A DNA stretch of 64,000 bases from Pedobacter caeni (lineage in GTDB: Bacteria; Bacteroidota; Bacteroidia; Sphingobacteriales; Sphingobacteriaceae), in the NCBI RefSeq assembly GCF_900129215.1, contig NZ_FQUQ01000005.1:558001-622000 (forward strand), given 5' to 3'. A model generated the notes under the pieces. It ran no database searches. It was not told the DNA's origin and saw nothing but the letters and a program-made list of their open reading frames with translations. Every line of letters begins with the position of its first letter. The stretch's first letter is position 1. Shown here piece by piece: positions 40,735 through 49,078 of this stretch. Made by a program: the position numbers and the translations under genes.

Positions 40735-42948
40735 CTCCGGTTTCCAGTTCCATTCCGGTGGTTCCACACCCAATAGATGTTTTACAAAGAAATCGCGTCG
40801 TTTATGTTCTCCATAATCTCCGCCAATAGAGTGTCCCATACCCGGAACGATGAGAAAATCAAAGTTTTTATTTGCTTTGATCAGTTTGTTCATCACTTGC
40901 ATAGTGGAGGAAGGGTCTACGTTTTCGTCCAATTCTCCCAGGATCAGGAGTAATTTTCCCTGCAGGTTTGCGGCATGATCTACATTGGATGAGGCTGCGT
41001 ACTGGGGCCCGATAGGATAGCCCATCCATTGCTCATTCCACCATATTTTATCCATTCGGTTGTCGTGACAACCTGAAGATGATACTGCAACCTTGTAAAA
41101 TTCCGGATGAAACAGTAAAGCGCCCAATGAGCTTTGCCCACCGGCGGAGCTTCCATAGATTCCTACTTTGTTCAGGTCCATGTAAGGATATTTCTTTGCC
41201 GCGGCCTTGATAAAAGCAATGCGGTCAGGAAAACCAGCATCTTTTAAGTTTTGCCAGCAAACATCATGGAAAGCTTTAGACCGGTTTGAGGTGCCCATTC
41301 CATCACATTGTACAACAATAAAGCCCAGTTCTGCCAGTTCATGTAAGGCAACGGCCTGATCAGCAATGAAATTTTTCGGAACAAAGGAATCATGAGGGCC
41401 GGCATAAATGTATTCTATGACCGGATATTTTTTGGTAGGGTCGAAATTTCTGGGGCGGATGATCATTCCCCAGATGTCTGTTTCCCCGTCGCGCCCTTTG
41501 GCACTAAAAACCTCAGGGAGTTTCCAACCTGTGTTTAGCAATGGACTGATGTCGGACTTTTCCAGTTCCTGAAGTACTTTGCCTGTCCTTCCATCCCTCC
41601 AAACGGTAGTGGCTGGCTGATCAGCTCTGGAATAAACATCGATAAAAGCAGAATAATCTTCGTTAAAAGTGGCCATGTGATTTCCATTCTCCCAGGTCAG
41701 TTTCTTTAAACCGGAACCATCCAGATTGATTTTATAATATTGGATAAAATAAGGATCCTGATCTTTTTCCATACCACTGCCTTCGAAAATGATCCAGCGC
41801 TCTTTTTCATTGACTTTAATCACCCTTCTCATGACCCAGTTTCCTTTTGTGATCTGGTTCTTTAGTTGACCATTGCGGTCGAATAAATACAGGTGGTTCC
41901 AGCCATCTCTTTCCGATGCCCATATGATTTCATTGCCATCGGCAAGGTCAAAACGATATTTCTTCCGGCTATAGGTGATAAAGGTTTTGCTTTCTTCCCG
42001 AATGAGTTCTCTGCTGATTCCTGCAACATTGACTTCCATGACACTGTACTGCTGATGTCCTCTTTTGTTATATTCATAAGTAAAAGCGCGACTGTCCTTA
42101 CGCCATACCGGTTCGGTCAGGTTAAATTGCTCAGGGATGGCGGAGTTGTCTACCGGAATTTGTTTTTTAGTTTCAATAAGAAACAGTGATGGGCTAAACT
42201 GATCCAGACTATCTCCTGGTTTCGCATAGATCCTGCTCCGTAACTTAGGCTGTAACTGATCTGTTGGAGAAGACTCAATGAGGTACGTTAACCGGGGCTT
42301 TGGAGATTTTACTTTATAACCAGCCAGTTTTTTTGAATCCGGAGACCAGTACAGATAGGGGGAATAATGATGACCCGATATTCCGTCCTTACTCAATTGA
42401 TAAGTTTTACCGGAATCGCTGGCATCGCTGATGTAGATGTTGAAATTTTTAACATATCCAATCCATTTTCCATCCGGTGAGGTTGTTCTGCCTTCATGGC
42501 GGTCTCTCCCTGAGACAGAAGGTGCTTTATTTAAGGTATAGCTATTCAAATCACAGCTTAAAGGTTCAGTTTTGTAAGTAAATTTAAGTGTCTGTCCGTC
42601 GTTGCTCATAACCGGCATCAGGATGGGAAGATCGTTGGCTTTGATTTTCTCTTTGGCCCATGCGGAAAGTGCGGTTGCAAATCTCTCCTGGTCAAATGCG
42701 GGTGTTTTGGCATATCCTTTAGGGTTGAAGCGTATAAATTCTAGTCCGCCGGCCGTTCTTTTGGTATAAAAGTATTGCTGGGCTGCGCTTAACCATTGAA
42801 CATTAGCAGGAGCATTGTAAATTTTCTTCTGCATGAGCCCGTTTAAGGCTTCTGCATTTTGATAATCGCTTAATTTTCCTTGTGCTACAGCAAGACCAAC
42901 CTGGACGTTGATCAACAGCACAACTAACAACAGATGCTTTGACTTCAT
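40714..42948 (-). CDS. S9 family peptidase (dipeptidyl-peptidase IV type), secreted
   Basis: The signal peptide (LLLVVLLINVQVGLAVAQ) is followed by an N-terminal beta-propeller (about 60-480, with RDRHEGRTTSPDGKWIGYVKN) and a C-terminal alpha/beta-hydrolase domain. The nucleophile elbow reads GIYGSSAGGQSS, with Ser601 in GxSxGG where DPP IV usually has GWSYGG. The acid and base are seen in LGELDENVDP and PGMGHSIGG. It probably removes N-terminal dipeptides in the periplasm. It stands as a single gene, converging with 40108. Specificity for Pro/Ala is inferred only from the family. Confidence 0.9.
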   Translation of the reverse strand: MKSKHLLLVVLLINVQVGLAVAQGKLSDYQNAEALNGLMQKKIYNAPANVQWLSAAQQYFYTKRTAGGLEFIRFNPKGYAKTPAFDQERFATALSAWAKEKIKANDLPILMPVMSNDGQTLKFTYKTEPLSCDLNSYTLNKAPSVSGRDRHEGRTTSPDGKWIGYVKNFNIYISDASDSGKTYQLSKDGISGHHYSPYLYWSPDSKKLAGYKVKSPKPRLTYLIESSPTDQLQPKLRSRIYAKPGDSLDQFSPSLFLIETKKQIPVDNSAIPEQFNLTEPVWRKDSRAFTYEYNKRGHQQYSVMEVNVAGISRELIREESKTFITYSRKKYRFDLADGNEIIWASERDGWNHLYLFDRNGQLKNQITKGNWVMRRVIKVNEKERWIIFEGSGMEKDQDPYFIQYYKINLDGSGLKKLTWENGNHMATFNEDYSAFIDVYSRADQPATTVWRDGRTGKVLQELEKSDISPLLNTGWKLPEVFSAKGRDGETDIWGMIIRPRNFDPTKKYPVIEYIYAGPHDSFVPKNFIADQAVALHELAELGFIVVQCDGMGTSNRSKAFHDVCWQNLKDAGFPDRIAFIKAAAKKYPYMDLNKVGIYGSSAGGQSSLGALLFHPEFYKVAVSSSGCHDNRMDKIWWNEQWMGYPIGPQYAASSNVDHAANLQGKLLLILGELDENVDPSSTMQVMNKLIKANKNFDFLIVPGMGHSIGGDYGEHKRRDFFVKHLLGVEPPEWNWKPEITVPKP

Positions 42949-43129
42949 GAGAAAGATGAATTTAATGATTCCTAACTAAAAGTATAGTTTTGTGTGTTGA
43001 TTTACAAGCGTGTGGCGATCCGGGAAAGCAGAATGTTTGTAATTTAATGGTTGCAGACGAAGAGCTCAGGAAGTAATTTTGATAGAAAGAGGATTTATAG
43101 GTAATTTATCCGGCAAATAAGATATCTGT

Positions 43130-44053
43130 ATGATAGGTTGGGAATTTGATGATTTGATGAGTGTCCTGCAGGAAGCAAGACTGGGAAATCCGAAGCGGTT
43201 GAACATTTTGCTGAAAGCAAATCCATTGGCTGTGGTCAGTGAAGATTATTCTCTGCTTCTTTTAATGCGTCATTTTCAGGTTCAGTATTGGAATGAAGAA
43301 AGGAGGGTATTAAATGCCAGACCTGAGGATAAGTTCACTCAGTGGGGCATCACGATCATCAGCAGCGAAGAATCCGGTGGAAGTCAGATGAATGCTTATG
43401 TTCCCAATAATTTAACCTATACTGGTCTGGAACTCCGGGGAAAGGAAGTCAGCATTTTTACCGAAACAGAAACGATCCTGACCAATGTGATTGAGCTGAG
43501 AAGGAAGATGCACTTTTATGGTGCTTTTAAAGAGGCTGATCTGGAGGAAACCTTTAAGGCATTGAACAACGAACAATACCCAACCAAAACAGTAAGCAAG
43601 CCAAAAGCGAAAGATAAAACCATCGAAAACGAGGTTCTGGGCACCCTGATCTATAATGAGGAAACAGGACAGTATGAATCTGAATATGCCGGGGAGGATG
43701 GTTCTTTCCAGGTCGGTATTGCTTTGACGACTCCTAAAAAATTAGAGCAGCTCATCTCATTTGCGGCACAACAGATTAGGGAGAAGACTTATAAAGAAAT
43801 GCTCCTGTCTATGGAAGCAGAAATGATTGAACTGAAAAATGACGTTTGGATTGGGGAAGATGAGAACGGACAAGAGGAAGCTCCAATTAGCGTTGAAGAA
43901 TTCAGAAAGAGAATCTCCATCAGCAGTATCGATTTCTATGAAGATGGCAGTGCCAGCATCTATTGTAAGGATGACGATGTGTTTTTCGGCCATACCATTA
44001 TTGTGGATGTCGACGAAAAAGGTAAATATGATAGTGTAACGCTTGCGGGTTAA
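43130..44053 (+). CDS. DUF2262 domain protein
   Basis: The C-terminal half (about 165-307) fits DUF2262: LGTLIYNEETGQYESEY, FGHTIIVDVDEKGKYDSVTLAG at the end and an acidic middle. The N-terminal 150 residues are not recognised. No signal peptide is present, so it is cytoplasmic. DUF2262 proteins are of unknown function; related sequences occur near polymorphic-toxin loci, but here the gene stands alone. A bidirectional terminator follows immediately. Confidence 0.8.
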   Translation: MIGWEFDDLMSVLQEARLGNPKRLNILLKANPLAVVSEDYSLLLLMRHFQVQYWNEERRVLNARPEDKFTQWGITIISSEESGGSQMNAYVPNNLTYTGLELRGKEVSIFTETETILTNVIELRRKMHFYGAFKEADLEETFKALNNEQYPTKTVSKPKAKDKTIENEVLGTLIYNEETGQYESEYAGEDGSFQVGIALTTPKKLEQLISFAAQQIREKTYKEMLLSMEAEMIELKNDVWIGEDENGQEEAPISVEEFRKRISISSIDFYEDGSASIYCKDDDVFFGHTIIVDVDEKGKYDSVTLAG

Positions 44054-44092
44054 AAGGTGTATTGAGCTTTGATTAACTTCAATACACCTTTT
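44052..44092. terminator. Bidirectional terminator between DUF2262 gene and small lipoprotein gene
   Basis: AAAAGGTGTATTGA (44052-44065) pairs perfectly with 44079-44092; it has A- and T-runs on either side and overlaps the DUF2262 stop. Confidence 0.8.
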
Positions 44093-44098
44093 TAGTTG

Positions 44099-44407
44099 TT
44101 ATTTGATTTTTACTGCTGTGACTTCGATCAGTTCAGGACCATTTTCTACAGGATAACCAGCTACTTTCGTGCCTTTAAGGCTAACATTTTTGCCGGCATA
44201 AGTATCCAGGTTAACGGCAGTGCTTTTCAGTGCATAGGTTTTATCTCCCGACTGGATAGTATGGCTGCCATATTGATAAGTTGTCATCCCTTGTTTCTGG
44301 ATTGTTCCACTAAGCTCAATTGTGTTTTTATCTCCTCCCGGGGATTTCATGGTGCCGCAGCTGGCAAATGTAAAGCCAACAGCAAGAAGTACTAGTAGTT
44401 TTTTCAT
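44099..44407 (-). CDS. Small lipoprotein, 102 aa
   Basis: This has a short signal peptide with a lipobox (VGFTFASC, Cys about 17) and a compact beta domain of about 80 residues (IELSGTIQKQGMTTYQYGSHTI ... KNVSLKGTKVAGYPVENGPELIEVTAVKIK). The 'G..v.L.GT' pattern resembles small OB-fold lipoproteins. No functional assignment. It stands alone with a terminator at its 3' end; 230 nt upstream separate it from the DUF1080 gene, containing only a terminator. Confidence 0.75.
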   Translation of the reverse strand: MKKLLVLLAVGFTFASCGTMKSPGGDKNTIELSGTIQKQGMTTYQYGSHTIQSGDKTYALKSTAVNLDTYAGKNVSLKGTKVAGYPVENGPELIEVTAVKIK

Positions 44408-44588
44408 AAGTATCTAATTGTTTTTTGTAATGAAGCGATCATGATCTTTACCTGCATTTCGTTAGGTGATCTGTAAGATCATGATGCTTTCATATGCGTT
44501 AAAACGTTAAAACCTGAAGTTACGCAACACTTGTTGATAAATAAGTTTTCTGCTTGTTTTTCTTTGGGATGATTCCTCCACAAAAAAA

Positions 44589-44608
44589 GCCGGTTCTGAT
44601 GAACCGGC
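44589..44608 (-). terminator. Intrinsic terminator of the DUF1080 gene
   Basis: GCCGGTTC (44589-44596) and GAACCGGC (44601-44608) form a perfect 8-bp G+C-rich stem with a 4-nt loop. Read on the minus strand it is followed by a run of seven T residues. Confidence 0.85.
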
Positions 44609-44637
44609 CCTCTATATGCTATTGGTATCTGTTTATT

Positions 44638-45417
44638 CTAAAGTTCTCTGATCCAGATGTTACGGAAGCTAAGCGGCTCACTTTTGTCGCCATGACTTTG
44701 CAGTTTAATCGGAGAAGGGCCATGTGCCTGTTTGTAAGAAGGCAAACCTACATATTGAGTAGGGCCTTTCAACTCAAAATTATTCTGTACCACAACACCG
44801 TTATAGATCACAGTTACTTTAGCCGGACTTTTTACCGAACCATCGGTGTTAAAAAGAGGTGCAGTCCAGATGACATCATAGGTTTGCCATTCTCCCGGTT
44901 TTCTTGCCGGATTGAACAACGGAGTTGTTTGCTTATATATACTTCCTGCCATACCATTGGTATAGGTTTTATTGTTGTAAGCGTCAAGGATCTGTAGTTC
45001 GTATCCCAGATCGCCTTTTCCTATAGAAGCCAGAAAGAGGCCGCTGTTTCCACGCCCTTGTCCTTCACCGGTAATATTTGCAGGTACTTTCCATTCCAGG
45101 TGCAGCTGATAGTTATTGAATGACTTTTTAGTCTCAATGTTCCCCGTTTTCTTGTCAACGGTAAATTCTCCTTTGGCTACTTTCCATTTTGCTGCCTGCG
45201 ACCTGTCGTCGGTCATCACCCATTGGTCCAGGTTTTTACCATCAAAAAGGATGATCGCATCAGATGGGGCATTGCCGATTACTTTTGCCGGGGTAACGAC
45301 CACCGGAACAGGCGTATAAAATTCGGTATCTTCATGTTTTGCATTTTCCTGTGCATTGGCAAAACCTGCTGTTCCCAGGATCAGAGCAGAGGTTAGTATT
45401 GCTTTATTTAAGTTCAT
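44638..45417 (-). CDS. Secreted DUF1080 (3-keto-disaccharide hydrolase-like) protein
   Basis: After the signal peptide (ILTSALILGTAGFANAQ), one DUF1080 concanavalin-like domain (about 45-259) shows AIILFDGKNLDQWVM, then NYQLHLEWKVP, GNSGLFLASIG, GYELQILDAYNNKTY and PSPIKLQSHGDKSEPLSFRNIWIREL. DUF1080 proteins include glycoside 3-keto hydrolases working with 3-keto-sugar-forming Gfo/Idh oxidoreductases. The ATG at 45417 is preferred over one 13 codons upstream because it starts the signal peptide. It lies 54 nt downstream of the LCIB gene. Confidence 0.88.
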   Translation of the reverse strand: MNLNKAILTSALILGTAGFANAQENAKHEDTEFYTPVPVVVTPAKVIGNAPSDAIILFDGKNLDQWVMTDDRSQAAKWKVAKGEFTVDKKTGNIETKKSFNNYQLHLEWKVPANITGEGQGRGNSGLFLASIGKGDLGYELQILDAYNNKTYTNGMAGSIYKQTTPLFNPARKPGEWQTYDVIWTAPLFNTDGSVKSPAKVTVIYNGVVVQNNFELKGPTQYVGLPSYKQAHGPSPIKLQSHGDKSEPLSFRNIWIREL

Positions 45418-45471
45418 AGTTGATAATTTAGCTAAAGATTTATGGCTAATATACAATTATTGAGCAGGCTT

Positions 45472-46218
45472 TTATTTCAAAAGTTCCTGGATCAGGTTTT
45501 GTCGCTCATTTGTTGCAAGATCAATAAGCTCAAAGCGTTTAGCAGAGGTAAAAGAGCCTATGTCTGTGTCACTGTTGATGTGAATGGTGCCCAATAAAAT
45601 TACGTATTTACAGGCGTATTTTGTTTGTTTAACCAGTTCGTTGATCCGTTCATCAATCGCTTCATAAATGACTTCTGTTGCTTCCTTTAAAGGATGGGTT
45701 GCGTCCAGGATTCTGTTCTTTTCTTTTAAAAGGATTTGCTCAATGGTATTCATCTGATAATCCATATCATTGAGCTGGCCCGGAACGATGGCATCGTTGA
45801 TCAGCTTGTTTAAAGCTCCTTTTGCTGCGCCACAGCAACCGGTATTTTTATGTTGTCCGTAACGGTGGATCTCTCCGATGGTGCCTTCTTTTGAAATCCC
45901 GATATGTGGTCCGTAATAAACAAAGACCGCACCCTCGTCAGGAACATGACTGGCAAAGGCACCCATTCCAGTAAGCCCGGTAAAGGGAAAGCCATCTAAA
46001 CCGCCCATTTTAAAAGGCCCGAGAAATTCACTTGCTCTAACGGGGTACTGTATGCTGTTGACATCATCGCTGCAAATACTATCTGCCAGCATGATCTGCG
46101 AAGGCTCCAGGTCTAAGCGTTCCTCTACGAAATCGATCAGGCGGTTGACCGTGTCTATGGTGGTGACTGCATTGGGATAATGCGCTCGGATCAGGGCTAA
46201 TTTTTCTCTTTTTTTCAT
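45472..46218 (-). CDS. LCIB-type (theta-class) carbonic anhydrase-like protein
   Basis: The 248-residue protein has the LCIB/LCIC signature: ADSICSDDVN (Cys49, Asp51/52), GPFKMGGLDGFPFTGLTGMGAFASHVPDEG (His91, Asp94), PHIGISKEGTIGEIHRYGQ (Arg119) and GCCGAAKGAL (Cys128/129). The Cys, His and Cys positions match the zinc ligands expected of the beta-CA-like fold. LCIB proteins of algae hydrate CO2 or recapture leaked CO2 as bicarbonate; bacterial homologues are known. The gene lies 84 nt downstream of a bestrophin gene, the transporter family that partners with this CO2 pathway in algae. There is no signal peptide, so it acts in the cytoplasm. Confidence 0.82.
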   Translation of the reverse strand: MKKREKLALIRAHYPNAVTTIDTVNRLIDFVEERLDLEPSQIMLADSICSDDVNSIQYPVRASEFLGPFKMGGLDGFPFTGLTGMGAFASHVPDEGAVFVYYGPHIGISKEGTIGEIHRYGQHKNTGCCGAAKGALNKLINDAIVPGQLNDMDYQMNTIEQILLKEKNRILDATHPLKEATEVIYEAIDERINELVKQTKYACKYVILLGTIHINSDTDIGSFTSAKRFELIDLATNERQNLIQELLK

Positions 46219-46302
46219 GGTATGTTTTGTTGGTTATCAAACGATCATATTATATGTTCATTACGTTCTGTGAGCTGTACGCCTATGATGATTTTACGGC
46301 GC

Positions 46303-47313
46303 TTATAAAATGATGTTGTTTTTAGGCTGAAGGGCAGGAGGTAAGTCTGTTTCCCCAAGCATTTCTCTCAGATCTATTTCTATTGTTCTGCTCATCTGGG
46401 AAATGGGAACATCATTGGCGCTTCCTTCAAAAGGATTTTCAGTGCTTTCTCCAACCACTTCCAATGAGGTATATACCCAGGAAATGAGCACACTGAAAGG
46501 AATCACCATCCAGACCATATTTCCTTTCATGATGCCTTCCATGCTTTCATTTAGTTTATCAAATTCTTTGAGTAAGCCAAAAGGAAGCAGGAAGCAAAAC
46601 AGCTTAATGAAAAAGCCGTTGATCGTTGCAAACTGACGGGGGTAAGGGAAGTTTTTAATCCTTTCGCTTTTTCCCTGATGATCATAAAAATCTTTTACGA
46701 TCCGTTCCATCTCTACAAACTGATAGCTATCCAGTTCTTTGTTGTCGAATAACCCGCTCAGGGTTTTTGACTGTAGGCTCATCAATTGAACGGCCCTGTT
46801 TTTTGTACTCAGGATATAGGTCAGCTCTTCGGCAGGGATATATTTAGCCAATTCTGTTTCCAGACTGCTTTCTCTTTCCGGAATGGTATAGAATTTTTTA
46901 TACTCTTCGTTAGCCCTGTTGTTGCTGTTTTCCCAGGCTCTGGGCTCCCTCATCTGGTAACGTAAAGCGGTAAGCCAGGCAAAATGCCGGTAAACGAGTT
47001 CTTTTGTTTTTTGAGGGTTGTTCCTTAGAAAGTCGCGGCTCATCGTTCCCCAGGTTCTGCTGCTGTTGAGAATGGAGCCCCAGATCTGCCGGGCTTCCCA
47101 GGTTCGGTTATAGGTTTGTGTGTTTTTAAACCCGACAATAAAGGCGGTGGCGGTGCCTAAAAGTGCAACGACTGTCCAGGGGATAGCCAGCCATTTCATA
47201 CCGAGGCCCTGATATAAAAGTGTGGGGACCACGCCGATCACGAGGACCCAGTAAATAATTCTCCTTGTCCATACGAGGAATTCTTTCAATTGATAGGATC
47301 TGCCGATGTGCAT
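46303..47313 (-). CDS. Bestrophin-family anion channel
   Basis: This has bestrophin-like features: an N-terminal amphipathic start, four hydrophobic membrane segments (VLVIGVVPTLLYQ; WTVVALLGTATAFIVGF; LFCFLLPFGL; MVWMVIPFSVLISWVYTSLEVVG) and the characteristic RTWEARQIWGSILNSSRTW region at about 73-91. Bestrophins are pentameric anion channels; algal BST1-3 conduct bicarbonate. Length of 336 is normal. It begins 3 nt after the channel gene on the same strand and is followed by the LCIB-like gene. Confidence 0.9.
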   Translation of the reverse strand: MHIGRSYQLKEFLVWTRRIIYWVLVIGVVPTLLYQGLGMKWLAIPWTVVALLGTATAFIVGFKNTQTYNRTWEARQIWGSILNSSRTWGTMSRDFLRNNPQKTKELVYRHFAWLTALRYQMREPRAWENSNNRANEEYKKFYTIPERESSLETELAKYIPAEELTYILSTKNRAVQLMSLQSKTLSGLFDNKELDSYQFVEMERIVKDFYDHQGKSERIKNFPYPRQFATINGFFIKLFCFLLPFGLLKEFDKLNESMEGIMKGNMVWMVIPFSVLISWVYTSLEVVGESTENPFEGSANDVPISQMSRTIEIDLREMLGETDLPPALQPKNNIIL

Positions 47314-47316
47314 AGT

Positions 47317-48009
47317 TTAAGTTTGAGCTGGTTTTGAACTGAATTTACTAATGATGATGCCCACCAGCACTACGGTGTAAAACTGACCGATAATGCCGAA
47401 TAAAGAGGTAATGAGCTTGGTATGATGGGTGTTTGGGGTAATGTCCCCAAAGCCGATACTGGTAATGGTAATGCTGCAGAAATAAACGAAGTCCATATAA
47501 GTACTTGCCGGATCGGCAGTGCTCAATCCTTTAAATGAATCCGGATGTCCGTAGGAGCACAATTGAAAAAGGAAGGTGTTAATTTCTATCAGCAGGAGGT
47601 AGCCACATGCTGAGGCCGAGATGACATCGGCATTGATGTAACTTGGCTTGAGTAAAAACTTGAGGAGTTCCCAGAAAATGAAAATAAAGAAGCCTGAAAA
47701 GATCAGGTTTAAGGCAAACATGTATCCTTCATTTTTCCCAAACAGGGGAAGAAAGATGGGGAAGAGCACCACCATCAGCAATAAAATGTTCCTGATTCTG
47801 TTTTTGAGCTTTCCCTTTTCAAAAAACAGGCCTACACTGGCGAGACCCAGAATGACCATGTTAATGGGCCAGATGATTTGGGTGTAGCTGGGCAGGTCTG
47901 TGATAAAGATACCAATAAACAGGTGCTGAACCAATGCGAAGAGCAGAAATTCATATTTGTGTTTCTGGATGAACAGGAAGATGCTGATCTGGTGGTTTTT
48001 AAAAGGCAT
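47317..48009 (-). CDS. Two-pore-helix (K+ channel-like) membrane protein
   Basis: The 230-residue protein has about six membrane segments. The last two flank a pore loop with SITITSIGFGDITPN, where TSIGFGD corresponds to the K+ selectivity filter TxGYGD with Phe for Tyr. No RCK or cyclic-nucleotide domain follows. It heads the minus-strand operon with the bestrophin and LCIB genes (3-nt gap to the next gene), so it may balance charge during anion flux or be a paired channel. It is divergent from the hydroxyacid-dehydrogenase-like gene across 106 nt. Confidence 0.8.
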   Translation of the reverse strand: MPFKNHQISIFLFIQKHKYEFLLFALVQHLFIGIFITDLPSYTQIIWPINMVILGLASVGLFFEKGKLKNRIRNILLLMVVLFPIFLPLFGKNEGYMFALNLIFSGFFIFIFWELLKFLLKPSYINADVISASACGYLLLIEINTFLFQLCSYGHPDSFKGLSTADPASTYMDFVYFCSITITSIGFGDITPNTHHTKLITSLFGIIGQFYTVVLVGIIISKFSSKPAQT

Positions 48010-48115
48010 TTGTTCTGTTTCTGAGTATGATCAAAAATTAAACCAAGTTGTTGGCGCTTTGTCAAATTGCCCCTTTTAGGAGCATGAAGGGATATTAAGC
48101 CGCTATATTTGAAGC

Positions 48116-49030
48116 ATGAAATTTACGCAGATTACCATGATAGACGATTGTGGGATAAAAGGACCAATCGTACAGAAAATATCAGAATTGTCGAAATCAC
48201 CATTGGTTATATTTAACGATACCCCGGTTTCCAAAGAAGAGATTGTCCAAAGAATCGGAGATAGTGATGCGGTGTTGTTGAGCTGGAAGACCAGTATCTC
48301 TGCTGAAATTCTACAGGCTTGTCCGTCTTTAAAGTTTATTGGACTTTGCTGTAGCCTGTATGATGAAAAATCTGCAAATGTAGACATCGCTGCAGCTAGG
48401 GAACTCGGAATCACAGTCAAAGGAGTGAGGGATTATGGTGATGAAGGTGCTGCAGAATTTATCTTCGCTCAATTGGTGTATTTGTTTCAGGGTTTAGGAA
48501 AGTACCAATGGAAAGCTGATGCTGCTGAATTGAAAGGTAAAAGCATTGGAATCATTGGCCTGGGGACTTTGGGTGGAATGGTAGCCACAATGGCCGGGCA
48601 GTTTGGAATGAAGGTGTTTTATTATAACAGAAGCAGAAAAGCAGCGGCAGAGCAAAAAGGAATTGCTTACTTACCCTTGCAGGAATTGCTTTCTACCTGT
48701 GATGTGGTGACGACCCACCTTCCTAAAAACACGATCCTTCTTGGAGAAACCGAGTTTAATCATAAGAAAAAGAATTCAATCCTGATCAACACTTCATTAG
48801 GACTGACCTTTGATAAGGCTGCTTTTAGTAAATGGCTGTCGGAAGACGAATCTTCTTATGCAATTTTTGATGCAGATGGAATGGCCCCTTTTGAAGGCGA
48901 AATCGCTAAAATGGACCGGGTTATCAGCACTGATAAATTTGCAGGTTTTACTGCTGAGGCAAAAGTAAGGTTATCTGAAAAAGTATTGGAAAACCTCTTG
49001 GCTTATCAGGTTACTGGTTTATCAAACTGA
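48116..49030 (+). CDS. D-2-hydroxyacid dehydrogenase-like protein with altered active site
   Basis: The Rossmann NAD-binding domain is clear (SIGIIGLGTLGGMVATMAGQ, about 142-161, then FYYNRS). The catalytic triad positions are changed: NTSLG replaces NTARG (no Arg), DADGMAPFEGE stands where DVFEEEP with the catalytic Glu is expected, and TDKFAGFTAEA replaces the TPHxAG(F) His. This suggests either a pseudo-enzyme or another reaction. A TATATTTG -7 element at 48104-48111 lies 5 nt before the ATG, so the transcript is probably leaderless. It converges with an ArnT-like gene. Confidence 0.82.
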   Translation: MKFTQITMIDDCGIKGPIVQKISELSKSPLVIFNDTPVSKEEIVQRIGDSDAVLLSWKTSISAEILQACPSLKFIGLCCSLYDEKSANVDIAAARELGITVKGVRDYGDEGAAEFIFAQLVYLFQGLGKYQWKADAAELKGKSIGIIGLGTLGGMVATMAGQFGMKVFYYNRSRKAAAEQKGIAYLPLQELLSTCDVVTTHLPKNTILLGETEFNHKKKNSILINTSLGLTFDKAAFSKWLSEDESSYAIFDADGMAPFEGEIAKMDRVISTDKFAGFTAEAKVRLSEKVLENLLAYQVTGLSN

Positions 49031-49078
49031 TCTCATACCGATATTTAGGCTTACAAACACATCATTGTGCTCATTTCT

